Assembly (NCBI GenBank): GCA_003223295.1
Contig: QHYM01000106.1
Location: forward strand, 1-63,865
Direction of reading: 5' to 3'
From: Acidobacteriota bacterium
Lineage (GTDB): Bacteria > Acidobacteriota > Terriglobia > Acidiferrales > UBA7541
DNA length: 63,865 bases
The notes beneath the pieces were generated by a model, which was given only the letters and a program-made list of their open reading frames with translations, was not told where the DNA came from and did not search any database. How positions within the stretch are numbered: position 1 is the stretch's first letter; each line of letters starts with the position of its first letter. This document shows, piece after piece, positions 33,764 to 43,235 of the stretch. A program made the position numbers and the translations under genes.

Positions 33764-35332
33764 CTACGGCTGCGTCGCGCGGTCGATCAAATTCGCGATG
33801 TGGTTGTGCAGGTTCACGCGATCCTCATCATGGAGGTACATCATGTGTCCCGCGGTGTAGTAATCCAGTTTAATGTTCTTTTGCAGCGCCTCGGGCAGCC
33901 CTAGGTGCTCCATGGTGTGTTCCGTCGCGAAGAACGGCGTCGCCAGGTCGTAGTATCCGTTCTCCACCTGCACCAGCAGCTTGGGATTCATGATCATCGC
34001 TTGCGCTAGGTCAGTGTCCACGTTCGGTGCCCCCGGAAATCCGAATCGTCTTTGCTCTCTGCGCACCCAGTTCCAGGCTCCAAAAGCGTTTGCCGTGTTG
34101 TGGTACACCTTGTCCTTCCCGAATTTCAGCTCGTCGTGATTGTAGGAGTTGATCAGCGCGGTGAACGCTCCGCCCACCGCCGGACCCTCGGGGTCGCCCT
34201 GCGCGTTCTCTTCCAGCAAGTCGTAGGTGTAGCCGGTGAACCGCGCATCGATGCGTCCCGTCGTCAGCCCTTCTTTCCGCTGCAGTTCCGCCCGGAACTG
34301 GCTGAGCGTCACGCGCAAATCTGCCTTCATCAGGTAGTCTTCGGACAGACCGGTAAAATACGAAACTCGTTTCGCCACCGCCGCTTTGTCGCTGGAGGAA
34401 AGAGCCGCGCCTTTGTACAAGGCCGCAGCGTACTCTCCTTGCGCATACTTCCGCGCTTCTTCGATGAACGCCGCCACGTCCGCCGGCCGGTCCTTCAACA
34501 CCTTGTGATACCAAGCGACTGCCGCGTAACTCGGCAGGTAGAACACGCACGGCCGGTCGTCTCCCGGCGTAAACGTAAGCGATGATAAATCAAGCACCGA
34601 CGAAATCAGCACGATCCCATTCAAGTGCACGGTGTCGCGCGATTGCAGGTAGTTTCCCAGCGCAGCCGAGCGAAACGTCCCGTAGCTTTCTCCAATCAGA
34701 AACTTCGGCGAATTCCACCGGTCGTTCCGGCTCAGGTACGTCACAATGAATTGCCCGAAGGCCTCGATGTCCTCGTCGATCCCAAAGAAATCCTTTTCCT
34801 GCGCTTTGCACACCGCGTGGCTGTAGCCCGTTCCCATCGCGTCGATGAATACCAAGTCTGTCTTGTCCAGCAGAGTCTCGCCGTTGTCCACCAGCTTATA
34901 AGGTGCCGGCGGCGTGAATGTTCCATTCACTGTGTACGCTCGCCGCGGCCCGAACGCCCCCATGTGCAGCCACATAGTTGCCGAGCCCGGCCCGCCGTTA
35001 TACAAAAACGACACCGGCCGCGTGCTCAGGTCCTTCACGTCATTCTTTGTGTACGCCACTGAATACAGCAGGCCGGTCGCCTCGCCCTTGTCGTTCTTCA
35101 ACAGCGTGGTGCTCGCCGTCGCTTTATAAGAAATCGTCTGGCCGCCGACGCGAATCGAGTGATCCGTCACCGACGATTCCTCCTTCGTCGCCGCCGCGTC
35201 GCACTTCTCATCGGTCTTGGCGTCGGGCGTTCTAACGCCCCTCTCCGCCGCCGGCGCCTGTGCCACCGCGCGCCCTGCGAGCCACAGACTGAAAACCAGC
35301 GCGAACACGCACAGACTCAGAGTTTTCCGCAT
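33764..35332 (-). CDS. S10-family serine carboxypeptidase
   Basis: 522 residues, exported (signal MRKTLSLCVFALVFSLWLAGRAVAQ). The S10 alpha/beta-hydrolase shows the oxyanion region FLYNGGPGSATMW, the nucleophile elbow IGESYGTF (Ser 216), and the later NGYYDLATPF Asp and YYTAGHMMY His of the triad. The family removes C-terminal residues from peptides, often at acidic pH. ATG 35332 follows GGAGGAG. It sits 36 bp after an M28 exopeptidase gene on the same strand, so the two form a secreted peptide-degradation unit. Confidence 0.93.
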   Translation of the reverse strand: MRKTLSLCVFALVFSLWLAGRAVAQAPAAERGVRTPDAKTDEKCDAAATKEESSVTDHSIRVGGQTISYKATASTTLLKNDKGEATGLLYSVAYTKNDVKDLSTRPVSFLYNGGPGSATMWLHMGAFGPRRAYTVNGTFTPPAPYKLVDNGETLLDKTDLVFIDAMGTGYSHAVCKAQEKDFFGIDEDIEAFGQFIVTYLSRNDRWNSPKFLIGESYGTFRSAALGNYLQSRDTVHLNGIVLISSVLDLSSLTFTPGDDRPCVFYLPSYAAVAWYHKVLKDRPADVAAFIEEARKYAQGEYAAALYKGAALSSSDKAAVAKRVSYFTGLSEDYLMKADLRVTLSQFRAELQRKEGLTTGRIDARFTGYTYDLLEENAQGDPEGPAVGGAFTALINSYNHDELKFGKDKVYHNTANAFGAWNWVRREQRRFGFPGAPNVDTDLAQAMIMNPKLLVQVENGYYDLATPFFATEHTMEHLGLPEALQKNIKLDYYTAGHMMYLHDEDRVNLHNHIANLIDRATQP

Positions 35333-35368
35333 TCTAGTCTCCTCCTCGACAATTTCGATGAATTCTGC

Positions 35369-36799
35369 CTATTGCTTTGGTTGCGACGGCAATGGCGGCA
35401 CGCGGCGCTCCATCTCCGTCGGCACGGCAATCGACCGCGCGCCGTTCTTGCCGACAGAGCGCACCGCAAAGAAGTGATTGTCCGTGGACACACCCTTCAA
35501 AACAGCTTCGCCGGATTCCGCCGCAAAGTCATAGACGTGCCAGCGCGGGTCGGTCGTTTCACGCCACAGGATTTCGAAGCCTGCGCGCTCCGCATCCTCC
35601 TCTGCTTCCCACGAAACCTTCGCGTCCGGCGTGACCGCGCCTTTCAGTCGAGCATTCGTCGGAGACGCCGGAGCCATCGCCAATTGCCGCAGCACCTCTG
35701 CATTGTCGCGAGCCACATTGCCCATAAAGATAGAATTCAAGTATTTTTCGAAATCCCCGTACTCGATGCCGTTTTCCGTGCGCGGTGTCTGGTGCTGATG
35801 GTTGTAGTCTTCCAGCGGCTCCGTGAAGCGCACCGCGGGCAGGCCCGCTTTATAAAACGGGTAGTGATCCCCGCCGCGCCCGTAACGGTCTTGGCGAAAT
35901 ACCATTCGAATAGCGCTCTGGCCATCAATTTCTTCTACAGCGCGCGCCAATTCCCGTGACGGCGAATCCGCATCATCAATCTCGCCGTTCCCGGAGAAAA
36001 GCCGCACGCGATGCGGTCCACCTGGCGCGGGATCTGCTCCAACAATGTCGTCATCCAACATTCCGCCGACGGTATAGCCTTGCTGCTTCACCCACTCGAG
36101 CAAATGCGTGCTGCCCAGCAGTCCTTGCTCTTCTCCGGAAACCGCAGCAAACAGAATCGTGGCGCGGTAGTTCCCGAACTTCCCGTGCCCGTTCGCTTCC
36201 GGCCTACTCAACAGCCGGGCGCATTCGACGCTCACGGCCGTCCCGGAGGCGTCGTCATCCGCGCCCGGAGCATCCGCGGCCGGATCCATCACGTTCGAAG
36301 GCCGCGAATCAAAGTGCCCCGAGACGATGAAAATAGTCTTCGTGAGCTTGGGATCCGAGCCCGGCAGAATTGCATACACGTTTTCCAGCGGAATCGGTTT
36401 CCCGGAAGTGCGCTCCGAGGTCGATTCGAATTTGTCTACCACCACCTGCAGCTTTCCGCCGGAATCTTTCGCAATCTCATTCAATTGCGCGGCAATCGCA
36501 TCACGAGCGCAGCCAATCCCACGCTTCGGGTCCGTCCAAGAAGAGAGCGTCAGCCGCGTTCCGCAGCCCACCAAGTTGTGGATCAGCCCGCGCATCGACT
36601 TTTCATCAATGCTCTGCCGCGCGATTGCTCCCAAAGGTCTCGGCCGCAATTTCACTTGCGGCTTCCCTTGCGGCGGTTCCGCGGGATCGCGCGCGGTCTG
36701 CTGCGCCAAAGCGGGCGCTGTCGCCGCGAGCAACAGCATCAGCGCAGACCCACTTACTTTTCGTGCGAGTCCAACAATCGTGCTCCTTCGATTCCTCAT
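35369..36799 (-). CDS. M28-family zinc exopeptidase
   Basis: 476 residues, exported (hydrophobic signal about 10-32 ending ALAQ). Zinc ligands appear as VSGHFDSRP, PGADDDASGT, SGEEQGLLGS and GRGGDHYPF, the M28 (aminopeptidase Y/PSMA-like) order. The C-terminal 90 residues are a beta domain with VTPDAKVSWEAEEDAERAGFEIL, fibronectin-III-like. ATG 36799 follows AGGAGAAC. It lies upstream of the S10 carboxypeptidase and is likely co-transcribed, so N- and C-terminal trimming of peptides would be combined. Confidence 0.92.
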   Translation of the reverse strand: MRNRRSTIVGLARKVSGSALMLLLAATAPALAQQTARDPAEPPQGKPQVKLRPRPLGAIARQSIDEKSMRGLIHNLVGCGTRLTLSSWTDPKRGIGCARDAIAAQLNEIAKDSGGKLQVVVDKFESTSERTSGKPIPLENVYAILPGSDPKLTKTIFIVSGHFDSRPSNVMDPAADAPGADDDASGTAVSVECARLLSRPEANGHGKFGNYRATILFAAVSGEEQGLLGSTHLLEWVKQQGYTVGGMLDDDIVGADPAPGGPHRVRLFSGNGEIDDADSPSRELARAVEEIDGQSAIRMVFRQDRYGRGGDHYPFYKAGLPAVRFTEPLEDYNHQHQTPRTENGIEYGDFEKYLNSIFMGNVARDNAEVLRQLAMAPASPTNARLKGAVTPDAKVSWEAEEDAERAGFEILWRETTDPRWHVYDFAAESGEAVLKGVSTDNHFFAVRSVGKNGARSIAVPTEMERRVPPLPSQPKQ

Positions 36800-36907
36800 G
36801 TGTTCTCCTACGGCGGATTTGCATCAAAAAGGAATAGGCATTCTAGCGCGAACCCGCCGGGATAGGCATCGGGCAAACCCTTTTCCCCCCGTTCCGCACC
36901 TAAATGC

Positions 36908-36935
36908 TTGTGAATCTCCACAAATAATTTAGAAT
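36908..36935 (+). promoter_or_regulatory. Promoter for the beta-propeller gene
   Basis: TTGTGA (36908-36913), 16-bp spacer and TAGAAT (36930-36935, 5 of 6). The -35 begins a dyad TTGTG-AATCTC-CACAA (36908-36923), a possible regulator site. Confidence 0.5.
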
Positions 36936-37030
36936 CTCCGCTGGCCAAACATGGCGAACGCAGCATGCCAACAAAGGGCAGGAGTCCTTGGCTGGGCATC
37001 GTTGCTGCGAGCCCGAAACAGGAGGAACCC

Positions 37031-38233
37031 ATGAAACGCAACTTCTACATCGGAGCCATTTTTCTCGCGCTTCTCGCCGCACTCGCGGCCGGATCAGTCA
37101 TGCTCGAGAAAAAAGCCAAGGCGGAGGCCGCGGGAATCCAGGCGCCGCGCTTCGAAGTGGATCCTCTCTGGCCCAAGCCGCTTCCGAACCATTGGGTCCA
37201 AGGCATGTCGGTTGGCGTCTCCGTGGATTCGCAGGACCACATTTGGATTGTTCATCGCACGAATACCTTCGAACCGATGGAAATTTACGCTACCGCGAAG
37301 CCGCCCGCCGCGGAGTGCTGCATTCCCGCGCCTGCAGTTCTCGAGTTCGACGAAGAAGGCAACCTCATCGGGCACTGGGGCGGACCCGGCGAAGGATACG
37401 ACTGGCCTGATTCGAACCACGGCATCACCGTCGATTACAAAGGTAACGTATGGATTGGCGGCAACAGCCGCGGCAAAGACAAAACCTTCTATCATGACAA
37501 TCAAATTCTGAGATTCACGCAGGACGGCAAGTTCCTGATGCAAATCGGCCATCCCAACAAGAGCGAAGGCAGCAACGATCCTGACAACCTCAAGGGCCCG
37601 GCAAAAATGTTTGTGGATAAAGCCACCAACGAACTGTACGTCGCCGACGGTTACGGCAACCATCGCGTGGTTGTGTACGACGCCGAGACCGGAAAGTACA
37701 AGCGGCACTGGGGTGCCTACGGCCACAAACCCGACGACACCGACCTCGGCCCGTACAATCCGGATGCGCCGCCGGCGCAACAGTTCCGCAATCCGGTGCA
37801 CTGCGCCGAGCTCGCCAACGATGGCCTGCTCTATGTTTGCGACCGCCCCAACGATCGCATCCAGGTGTTCAAAAAGGATGGCACCTTCGTGAAGGAAGCT
37901 TTCATCGCGAAGCGAACTTTGGGTGACGGCTCCGCCTGGGACATTGCGTTCTCGAAGGATCCGCAACAGAAATACATTTTTCTTGCGGACGGTTCGAACG
38001 AAAAAATCTACATCCTGCTCCGTGACACGCTCGAAATCCTGACCGCCTTCGGCGATGGCGGACGCCAGCCGGGGCAGTTCTACGCCGTGCACAGCATCGC
38101 CGCGGATTCGAAAGGCAACATCTTCACCACAGAAACTTATCGCGGCCAGCGCGTCCAGAAATTTGTTTACAAGGGAATGGCGCCGGTCACCAAAAAAGAG
38201 CAAGGCGTCGTCTGGCCCTCCGCGAGCAAATAG
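37031..38233 (+). CDS. Exported NHL-repeat beta-propeller protein
   Basis: 400 residues starting at ATG 37031, with AGGAGGAACCC upstream. An N-terminal signal/anchor (about 5-27) is followed by NHL/peptidyl-glycine lyase-like propeller blades: VQGMSVGVSVDSQDHIWIVHR, DWPDSNHGITVDYKGNVWIGG, LYVADGYGNHRVVVYD, GLLYVCDRPNDRIQVFK and HSIAADSKGNIFTTETYRGQRVQKF. Four or more blades are evident, and six are expected. A CC pair (AECCIPAP, about residue 98) could bind a metal or form a disulfide. Such proteins often bind ligands or act as lyases/lactonases; no catalytic residues are certain. First gene of a likely three-gene run. Confidence 0.85.
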   Translation: MKRNFYIGAIFLALLAALAAGSVMLEKKAKAEAAGIQAPRFEVDPLWPKPLPNHWVQGMSVGVSVDSQDHIWIVHRTNTFEPMEIYATAKPPAAECCIPAPAVLEFDEEGNLIGHWGGPGEGYDWPDSNHGITVDYKGNVWIGGNSRGKDKTFYHDNQILRFTQDGKFLMQIGHPNKSEGSNDPDNLKGPAKMFVDKATNELYVADGYGNHRVVVYDAETGKYKRHWGAYGHKPDDTDLGPYNPDAPPAQQFRNPVHCAELANDGLLYVCDRPNDRIQVFKKDGTFVKEAFIAKRTLGDGSAWDIAFSKDPQQKYIFLADGSNEKIYILLRDTLEILTAFGDGGRQPGQFYAVHSIAADSKGNIFTTETYRGQRVQKFVYKGMAPVTKKEQGVVWPSASK

Positions 38234-38267
38234 CGAACGAGCCGGATTCATTCTCATAGGAGCGGCC

Positions 38268-38861
38268 ATGCACAAATCGATTTTCACTCTTCTCGCAATT
38301 GTTTTTGCACTGTCCATTACGAATAAATTCCCCGCGCAAAGGCAGAGCACGCAAAGCCTCGCGCCGCACCAGCCTCGGGGAACGGCTACCGATGTCAGCA
38401 GCGCCGAGATTCAGTCCTTGGTGCAAAAGACCGCGGCGGATCGAATCAGCGATCAAGCCATCCGCGTGGTGAGCATCAATGGGGAATACAACCTGGGCGT
38501 CGGCGTGGTGCATCGCGCCAAAACCTCCGGTGCGCAAGCGGGCGGCGGCATCGAACACAGCCAGATCACAGAGATTTATCACGTCATGGAGGGCAACGCG
38601 ACGCTGGTTACAGGTGGCTCCATGGACAACCTCTCAGAGTTCCCTGCCGACCATCCCGTCGTTACTGTTCTCAACGGCCCCAGCACACGGGGGGGCCCCA
38701 TCCAGAATGGCGTCAGCCGCAAAATCGGCCCGGGCGATGTCGTCATCATTCCCCCGAACACCCCGCACTGGTTCAGCGAAATCACTTCGGACCAGATCGT
38801 GTATTTGGTTGTGCGCGTCGATCCGCACAAAATCTTGCCGGCGGGCTACGTGGCCAAGTAA
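38268..38861 (+). CDS. Exported cupin-domain protein
   Basis: 197 residues: a signal peptide (MHKSIFTLLAIVFALSITNKFPAQ) and one cupin barrel. Motif 1 resembles GGGIEHSQITEIYHVMEGNATLVTGG, and motif 2 reads GDVVIIPPNTPHWFSEI. Only some of the usual metal-binding His/Glu residues are clear (His in IEHSQ, Glu in TEIYH and His in TPHW), so metal binding is likely but not certain. The reaction is unknown; small exported cupins can be isomerases or dioxygenase-like. Start ATG 38268 has TAGGAGCGG. It sits 34 bp after the propeller gene. Confidence 0.85.
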   Translation: MHKSIFTLLAIVFALSITNKFPAQRQSTQSLAPHQPRGTATDVSSAEIQSLVQKTAADRISDQAIRVVSINGEYNLGVGVVHRAKTSGAQAGGGIEHSQITEIYHVMEGNATLVTGGSMDNLSEFPADHPVVTVLNGPSTRGGPIQNGVSRKIGPGDVVIIPPNTPHWFSEITSDQIVYLVVRVDPHKILPAGYVAK

Positions 38862-38873
38862 AGAAAAACAACC

Positions 38874-40283
38874 ATGTTTCGAATTCATCGCCTCCTTGTC
38901 GCCGCGTTGTTTCTCTTTCTGCCCTTCTTTGCTCGTGCCCACGACATTCCCAACGATGTGACGGTACAGATGTTCGTCAAGCCGGAGGGGACACATCTCC
39001 ATCTGCTGGTTCGCGTGCCGCTCAAGGCCATGCGCGACATCAGCTTTCCCCAGCGCGGCCCTGGCTATCTTGATATAGAGCGCGCCGCCGTTCTGCTTCC
39101 GGGCGCGGCCAGGTTGTGGATCGCGGGATTCTTCGAAACCTACGAAGGCGGCGCGCTTCTGCCTAATCCCCAAGTAGTCTCCACGCGCATTTCACTTCCC
39201 TCCGATTTTTCCTTCGCCTCTTATGAACAGGCCCTGGCCCACGTCACGGGTCCGCCGCTTCCCCATTCCACGGATGTGGCTTGGGACCAAACCATGCTGG
39301 ACGTTCTGTTTGACACTCCCATTCAGTCGGATCGCTCGCGTTTTTCCATCCAGCCGAGATTTGCGCGCCTGGGTCTGCGCGTCATCACTGTTCTTCGGTT
39401 CCTTCCTCCCGGCGGCGCGGTCCGTGCTTTCGAATTCGACGGCGACCCGGGCCTCGTCCGGCTCGATCCTCGATGGCACCAGGCGGCTTTGCGCTTTGTG
39501 GATCTGGGTTTTCTTCACATCCTCGACGGCACTGACCATCTCCTTTTCCTCTTCTGCCTGGTCATCCCGTTCCGCCGGCTTCGCGCGCTCATCCCTGTTG
39601 TCACCGCGTTTACCGTGGCGCATTCCCTCACCTTGATCGCTTCTGCTTACAATCTCGCTCCGGATTTTCTCTGGTTTCCGCCGCTCATCGAAACGCTCAT
39701 CGCCGCCTCCATCGTTTATATGGCGCTCGAAAACATCGCTGGAGCCAGCTCCCTCGGACGCCGCTGGATGATTGCATTCGGCTTCGGCCTGGTGCACGGA
39801 TTTGGTTTCTCGTTCGCGTTGCGGCAGTCGCTCCAGTTTGCCGGGTCGCATCTCCTTACGTCCTTGCTGTCGTTCAACATCGGCGTCGAGCTGGGCCAGC
39901 TTCTCGTCCTCATTCTGTTGATTCCGTTGTTGCAACTCTTCTTCCGCTACGCCGTTGCCGAACGCATGGGCACCATCATCGTTTCGGCTCTGGTGGCGCA
40001 TACGGGCTGGCATTGGATGCTCGACCGAGGGTCGCGCCTGCGCCAGTTTTCCTTCGAGTGGCCAGCCCTGAATGCCGCGTTGCTGGCTTTGGCCGCGCGC
40101 TGGCTGCTGTTGTTCATGATCCTGGCCGGGCTGCTCTGGCTCTTTCGAATGGCGGTCCGCAGGTGGGCCGCACGCCCTGTTGCCGTCCCTGAATCTGCTG
40201 AGCCGGTCATGCACCCGATTCTCACTCCGGTGAAACCGGCGGCCTCCATCGAGCCCGGTGCCTCTCGCGATCGCCCCAACTGA
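38874..40283 (+). CDS. HupE/UreJ-family membrane protein
   Basis: 469 residues. A signal peptide (FRIHRLLVAALFLFLPFFARAHD, with His/Asp just after) and an outer domain of about 170 residues lead to a C-terminal multi-pass domain from about 200 with HupE/UreJ-like signatures: HILDGTDHLLFLFCLVIPF, VAHSLTLI, ENIAGASSLGRRW and FGLVHGFGFSF. This family is thought to carry Ni/Co or other metals, but its substrate is unproven here. It is 12 bp after the cupin gene. A C-terminal Ala/Pro-rich tail follows. Metal transport is inferred. Confidence 0.82.
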   Translation: MFRIHRLLVAALFLFLPFFARAHDIPNDVTVQMFVKPEGTHLHLLVRVPLKAMRDISFPQRGPGYLDIERAAVLLPGAARLWIAGFFETYEGGALLPNPQVVSTRISLPSDFSFASYEQALAHVTGPPLPHSTDVAWDQTMLDVLFDTPIQSDRSRFSIQPRFARLGLRVITVLRFLPPGGAVRAFEFDGDPGLVRLDPRWHQAALRFVDLGFLHILDGTDHLLFLFCLVIPFRRLRALIPVVTAFTVAHSLTLIASAYNLAPDFLWFPPLIETLIAASIVYMALENIAGASSLGRRWMIAFGFGLVHGFGFSFALRQSLQFAGSHLLTSLLSFNIGVELGQLLVLILLIPLLQLFFRYAVAERMGTIIVSALVAHTGWHWMLDRGSRLRQFSFEWPALNAALLALAARWLLLFMILAGLLWLFRMAVRRWAARPVAVPESAEPVMHPILTPVKPAASIEPGASRDRPN

Positions 40284-40463
40284 GCTGTCTTGCGCTGATC
40301 CCCGATTTCACGGAACCATTCCTCTTGTCCAGTAAGCGCGTTGTGCGCAAATGGACGGCTCTCCCGATGGCCGTTGGCGCTTTGTAATCGACCGCTCCTG
40401 TTCCGGATGGCGAAGAGAAGGCGCGCGGTCTATTCTGAGTTATCCAGACGGGAGCAAAGACCT

Positions 40464-42683
40464 ATGAGATGCCTGCGACTTCTCCAGCAAGCGCGGCGGA
40501 ATGGGATCAAATACGCGGCCGCCATTGCCGCGATCTTTCTCGTTGCCACCACTTGTCCAGCCCAGTCAAAACCGGAAAAAGCGGCAACGCCCGCAGAGCA
40601 GCAGCCCGGCTTGGCCTTGACTCAGGAACTCAATAAGTATCCGGGTTTGCTTCCCGAGTTCGGTCAATTGCTCGCCAAGCTGCAGAACAACGTACAGTTT
40701 CCGGCTCCGCGATCCGAAAGCCGTCTCCTGCCCCTCTTACCTGCATCCACGATGTCCTATATCGCCTTTCCGAACTATGGTGACGCGGCAAACCAGGCGC
40801 TCCAGGTTTTGCGGCAAGAGCTGCAAGATAGCGCAGTACTCCGCGATTGGTGGCACCATGGCGACATGGCCACCGGTGGTGCCAAGATTGAAGAAACTCT
40901 GGAAAAGTTCTATCAACTCCACCAATACCTGGGTGACGAAATTGTGGTCTCCGGCGCAATGGAAGGCCAAAATGCAAAATTCCTGGCCGTTGCGGAAATC
41001 CGCAAGCCTGGCCTGAAGAAATTTCTTGAGCAACTCGTTACCGAATACGGTGGCGAATCCAAGGCCGGAGTGCGCGTGCTGGATTTGCAGGAACTTGCCA
41101 CGGCCAAGGACAAAAACCCGGAGGAACTCACCTTAGTGGTCCGCCCTGATTTTATCCTGGTAGCGGAGAATGTGGCTGCACTTCGGAGCTTTAGCACCGC
41201 GCTGGACGTGAGGAGCCAGGAGTTTGCCTCCATCGCCTTCGGGCGGCGCGTCGCCCAGGAGTATCAAGGCGGCGTGACCGTACTAGGGGGAGCCGATCTC
41301 CAGAAAATCATGAATCAAACTTCACCCGGCTCAAAGCAGAGTGCGGAGTTTCAGCGCAGCGGATTTGCCGACATGAAGTATTTGATTTGGGAGCACAAGG
41401 GCGAGGGCACTCAGTCCTTCAGCCAGGGCGAATTGAGCTTCACGGGTCCGCGGCGCGGGTCGGCATCCTGGTTGGCGAAGCCGGCGCCGTTGGGCAGTTT
41501 GGATTTTGTTTCACCCGACGCCATGATGGCAGGTGCCGTGGTGCTCACCAGCCTGTCTCAGATTTTTGACGATGTGAAGGAACTCGGCGGCCCTTCGAGT
41601 GCTGACCCATTCGCGGCGATCGCGGGCGGGGAAAAGGCTCTCAATCTCAGTGTGAAGGACGATCTGCTCAACCAACTCGGCGGCGAACTCACCATAGAGC
41701 TCGACACTATCACGCCGCGGCAACCCGCGTGGAAGGCTATGTTCAGCGTGCGCGACACCGCCCGCTTGCAGAAAACGCTCAATACTTTGCTGGCCGTGAC
41801 GCAGATTCAGACAGAACACGTCGATGATCCAGGAGGCGCGTACTCAACCGTCCGCATCCCTTCGCAAAATCCTGTCGAACTTGCTTATACGTTTGTGGAT
41901 GGCTATCTGATCATCGCTTCCAGCCGCGACGGTCTTGCGGAAGCGGTTCGGCTGCATCGGTCCGGCGGATCGCTGGCAAAGTCACCGAAGTTTCTGGCGG
42001 CACGCCCGCCCGGCCATTCTCCGGATGCTTCCGCATTGTTCTATGAAGATCCGCTCAGAATGGTGGCGCTCCAGATGCAGCGGCTCGCGCCGGACCTGGC
42101 GCAATCTTTGGCGCAGGCTTCGAGTGTGGCTTCGCCGGCCGTTGTCTATCTTTATGGCGACGAAACCGCGATTCGCGAAGCCAGCAGTAGCGGCGCTTTC
42201 GACGTCGGCGGGATTTTGGTGGTGGCGGCCATTGCCATTCCCAACCTGTTGCGGTCGAGAATGGCTGCCAATGAGGCGTCTGCCGTGGGCAGCCTGCGTT
42301 CCCTAAATACGGCCCAGATTACCTACGAAGCGACGTATCCCAAGAAAGGCTTCACTCCCAATCTGGCCACGCTCGGGCAAGATTCCCGGGGGGCTAATTT
42401 CCAATCGCCAGACCACGCGAGTTTTCTCGACGACACTCTGGTGAATCAAACCTGCGCGGGAGACGCTTGGTGTACGAGGTCCGGATACCACTTCCGCGTT
42501 ACAGCGTCTTGCAAACAGCACGTGTGCACCGAATACATCGTGGTTGCCACGCCCGTCGACAACAACACGGGCACGCGGAGCTTCTGCTCTACCTCGGAAG
42601 GGGTCGTTCGCTGGAAAAAGAGCGCTCCTCTGACGTCGCCGCCCACCGTCGCGGAATGTAAGAGCTGGCAGGTCCTGCAATAG
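40464..42683 (+). CDS. DUF3352-like protein fused to a pseudopilin-like domain
   Basis: 739 residues. A signal segment (about 15-33) and an exported region of about 540 residues resemble DUF3352 (LPASTMSYIAFPNYGDAANQAL.., FLAVAEIRKPGLKKFLEQL, DGYLIIASSRDGLAEAV). From about residue 580 a type IV pilin/pseudopilin-like domain begins: GGILVVAAIAIPNLLRSRMAANEASAVGSLRSLNTAQITYEATYP, then four C-terminal cysteines and a GVVRWKK strand as in acidobacterial pilins. The usual prepilin cleavage motif (GFTLIE) is absent, so it cannot be processed as a pilin. ATG 40464 follows GGAGC; ATG 40407 is possible. Role unknown. Confidence 0.8.
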   Translation: MRCLRLLQQARRNGIKYAAAIAAIFLVATTCPAQSKPEKAATPAEQQPGLALTQELNKYPGLLPEFGQLLAKLQNNVQFPAPRSESRLLPLLPASTMSYIAFPNYGDAANQALQVLRQELQDSAVLRDWWHHGDMATGGAKIEETLEKFYQLHQYLGDEIVVSGAMEGQNAKFLAVAEIRKPGLKKFLEQLVTEYGGESKAGVRVLDLQELATAKDKNPEELTLVVRPDFILVAENVAALRSFSTALDVRSQEFASIAFGRRVAQEYQGGVTVLGGADLQKIMNQTSPGSKQSAEFQRSGFADMKYLIWEHKGEGTQSFSQGELSFTGPRRGSASWLAKPAPLGSLDFVSPDAMMAGAVVLTSLSQIFDDVKELGGPSSADPFAAIAGGEKALNLSVKDDLLNQLGGELTIELDTITPRQPAWKAMFSVRDTARLQKTLNTLLAVTQIQTEHVDDPGGAYSTVRIPSQNPVELAYTFVDGYLIIASSRDGLAEAVRLHRSGGSLAKSPKFLAARPPGHSPDASALFYEDPLRMVALQMQRLAPDLAQSLAQASSVASPAVVYLYGDETAIREASSSGAFDVGGILVVAAIAIPNLLRSRMAANEASAVGSLRSLNTAQITYEATYPKKGFTPNLATLGQDSRGANFQSPDHASFLDDTLVNQTCAGDAWCTRSGYHFRVTASCKQHVCTEYIVVATPVDNNTGTRSFCSTSEGVVRWKKSAPLTSPPTVAECKSWQVLQ

Positions 42684-42760
42684 CAGTCAACTTTTCCCTT
42701 TTTGTACCAACTCTGCCCGTTAGAGCATCTTCAGAGAATCCTCAGCAACGGGGGAATTCG

Positions 42761-43153
42761 GTGAAATTTGCGAAGATTGTGTTTTGGGTCGCGGCCATTT
42801 GGGGATTCCTGGTCGTCACGCCGCTGTACTTCATGTTCGACCGGATCGGCCGCGATGATCCGCCGCCCATCACGCATCCGGGGTTTTTCTATGGATTCGT
42901 GGGCGTCACGCTGGCGTGGCAAATCGCGTTTGTGTTCATCGCCAGGGACCCCTTGCGCTTTCATCCCTTGATGATCCCTTCCGTTTTCGAGAAGTTCAGC
43001 TTCGGCATTGCCGTGCTTGTCCTCTTCTCGCAGGGGCGAATGCACGCACCTGATCTGTTGTTCGCTGGTGTGGATCTCGTGCTCGGGATCCTTTTTGTGA
43101 CCTCTCATTTCAAAACATCTCCTAGCACACAGCCTAGCGCTGTTGGTCGTTAG
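42761..43153 (+). CDS. Hypothetical membrane protein, 130 aa
   Basis: Four predicted membrane segments (about 5-25, 42-62, 77-92 and 98-113): IVFWVAAIWGFLVVTPLYF, FFYGFVGVTLAWQIAFVFI, FGIAVLVLFSQG and LLFAGVDLVLGILFV. GTG 42761 follows a GGGGG run. I know uncharacterised 130-residue four-helix proteins like this in Acidobacteria and related phyla but no function. It sits between the pilin-fusion and a zinc-ribbon gene. Confidence 0.75.
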   Translation: MKFAKIVFWVAAIWGFLVVTPLYFMFDRIGRDDPPPITHPGFFYGFVGVTLAWQIAFVFIARDPLRFHPLMIPSVFEKFSFGIAVLVLFSQGRMHAPDLLFAGVDLVLGILFVTSHFKTSPSTQPSAVGR

Positions 43154-43235
43154 CGGCCTTCGCAAGTTCTACGGCAAAGCCGTAAGCTAGTGCTAACCCA
43201 GCTTGCATGGGCGAACAGCTAGGGAGGAAAAAACC

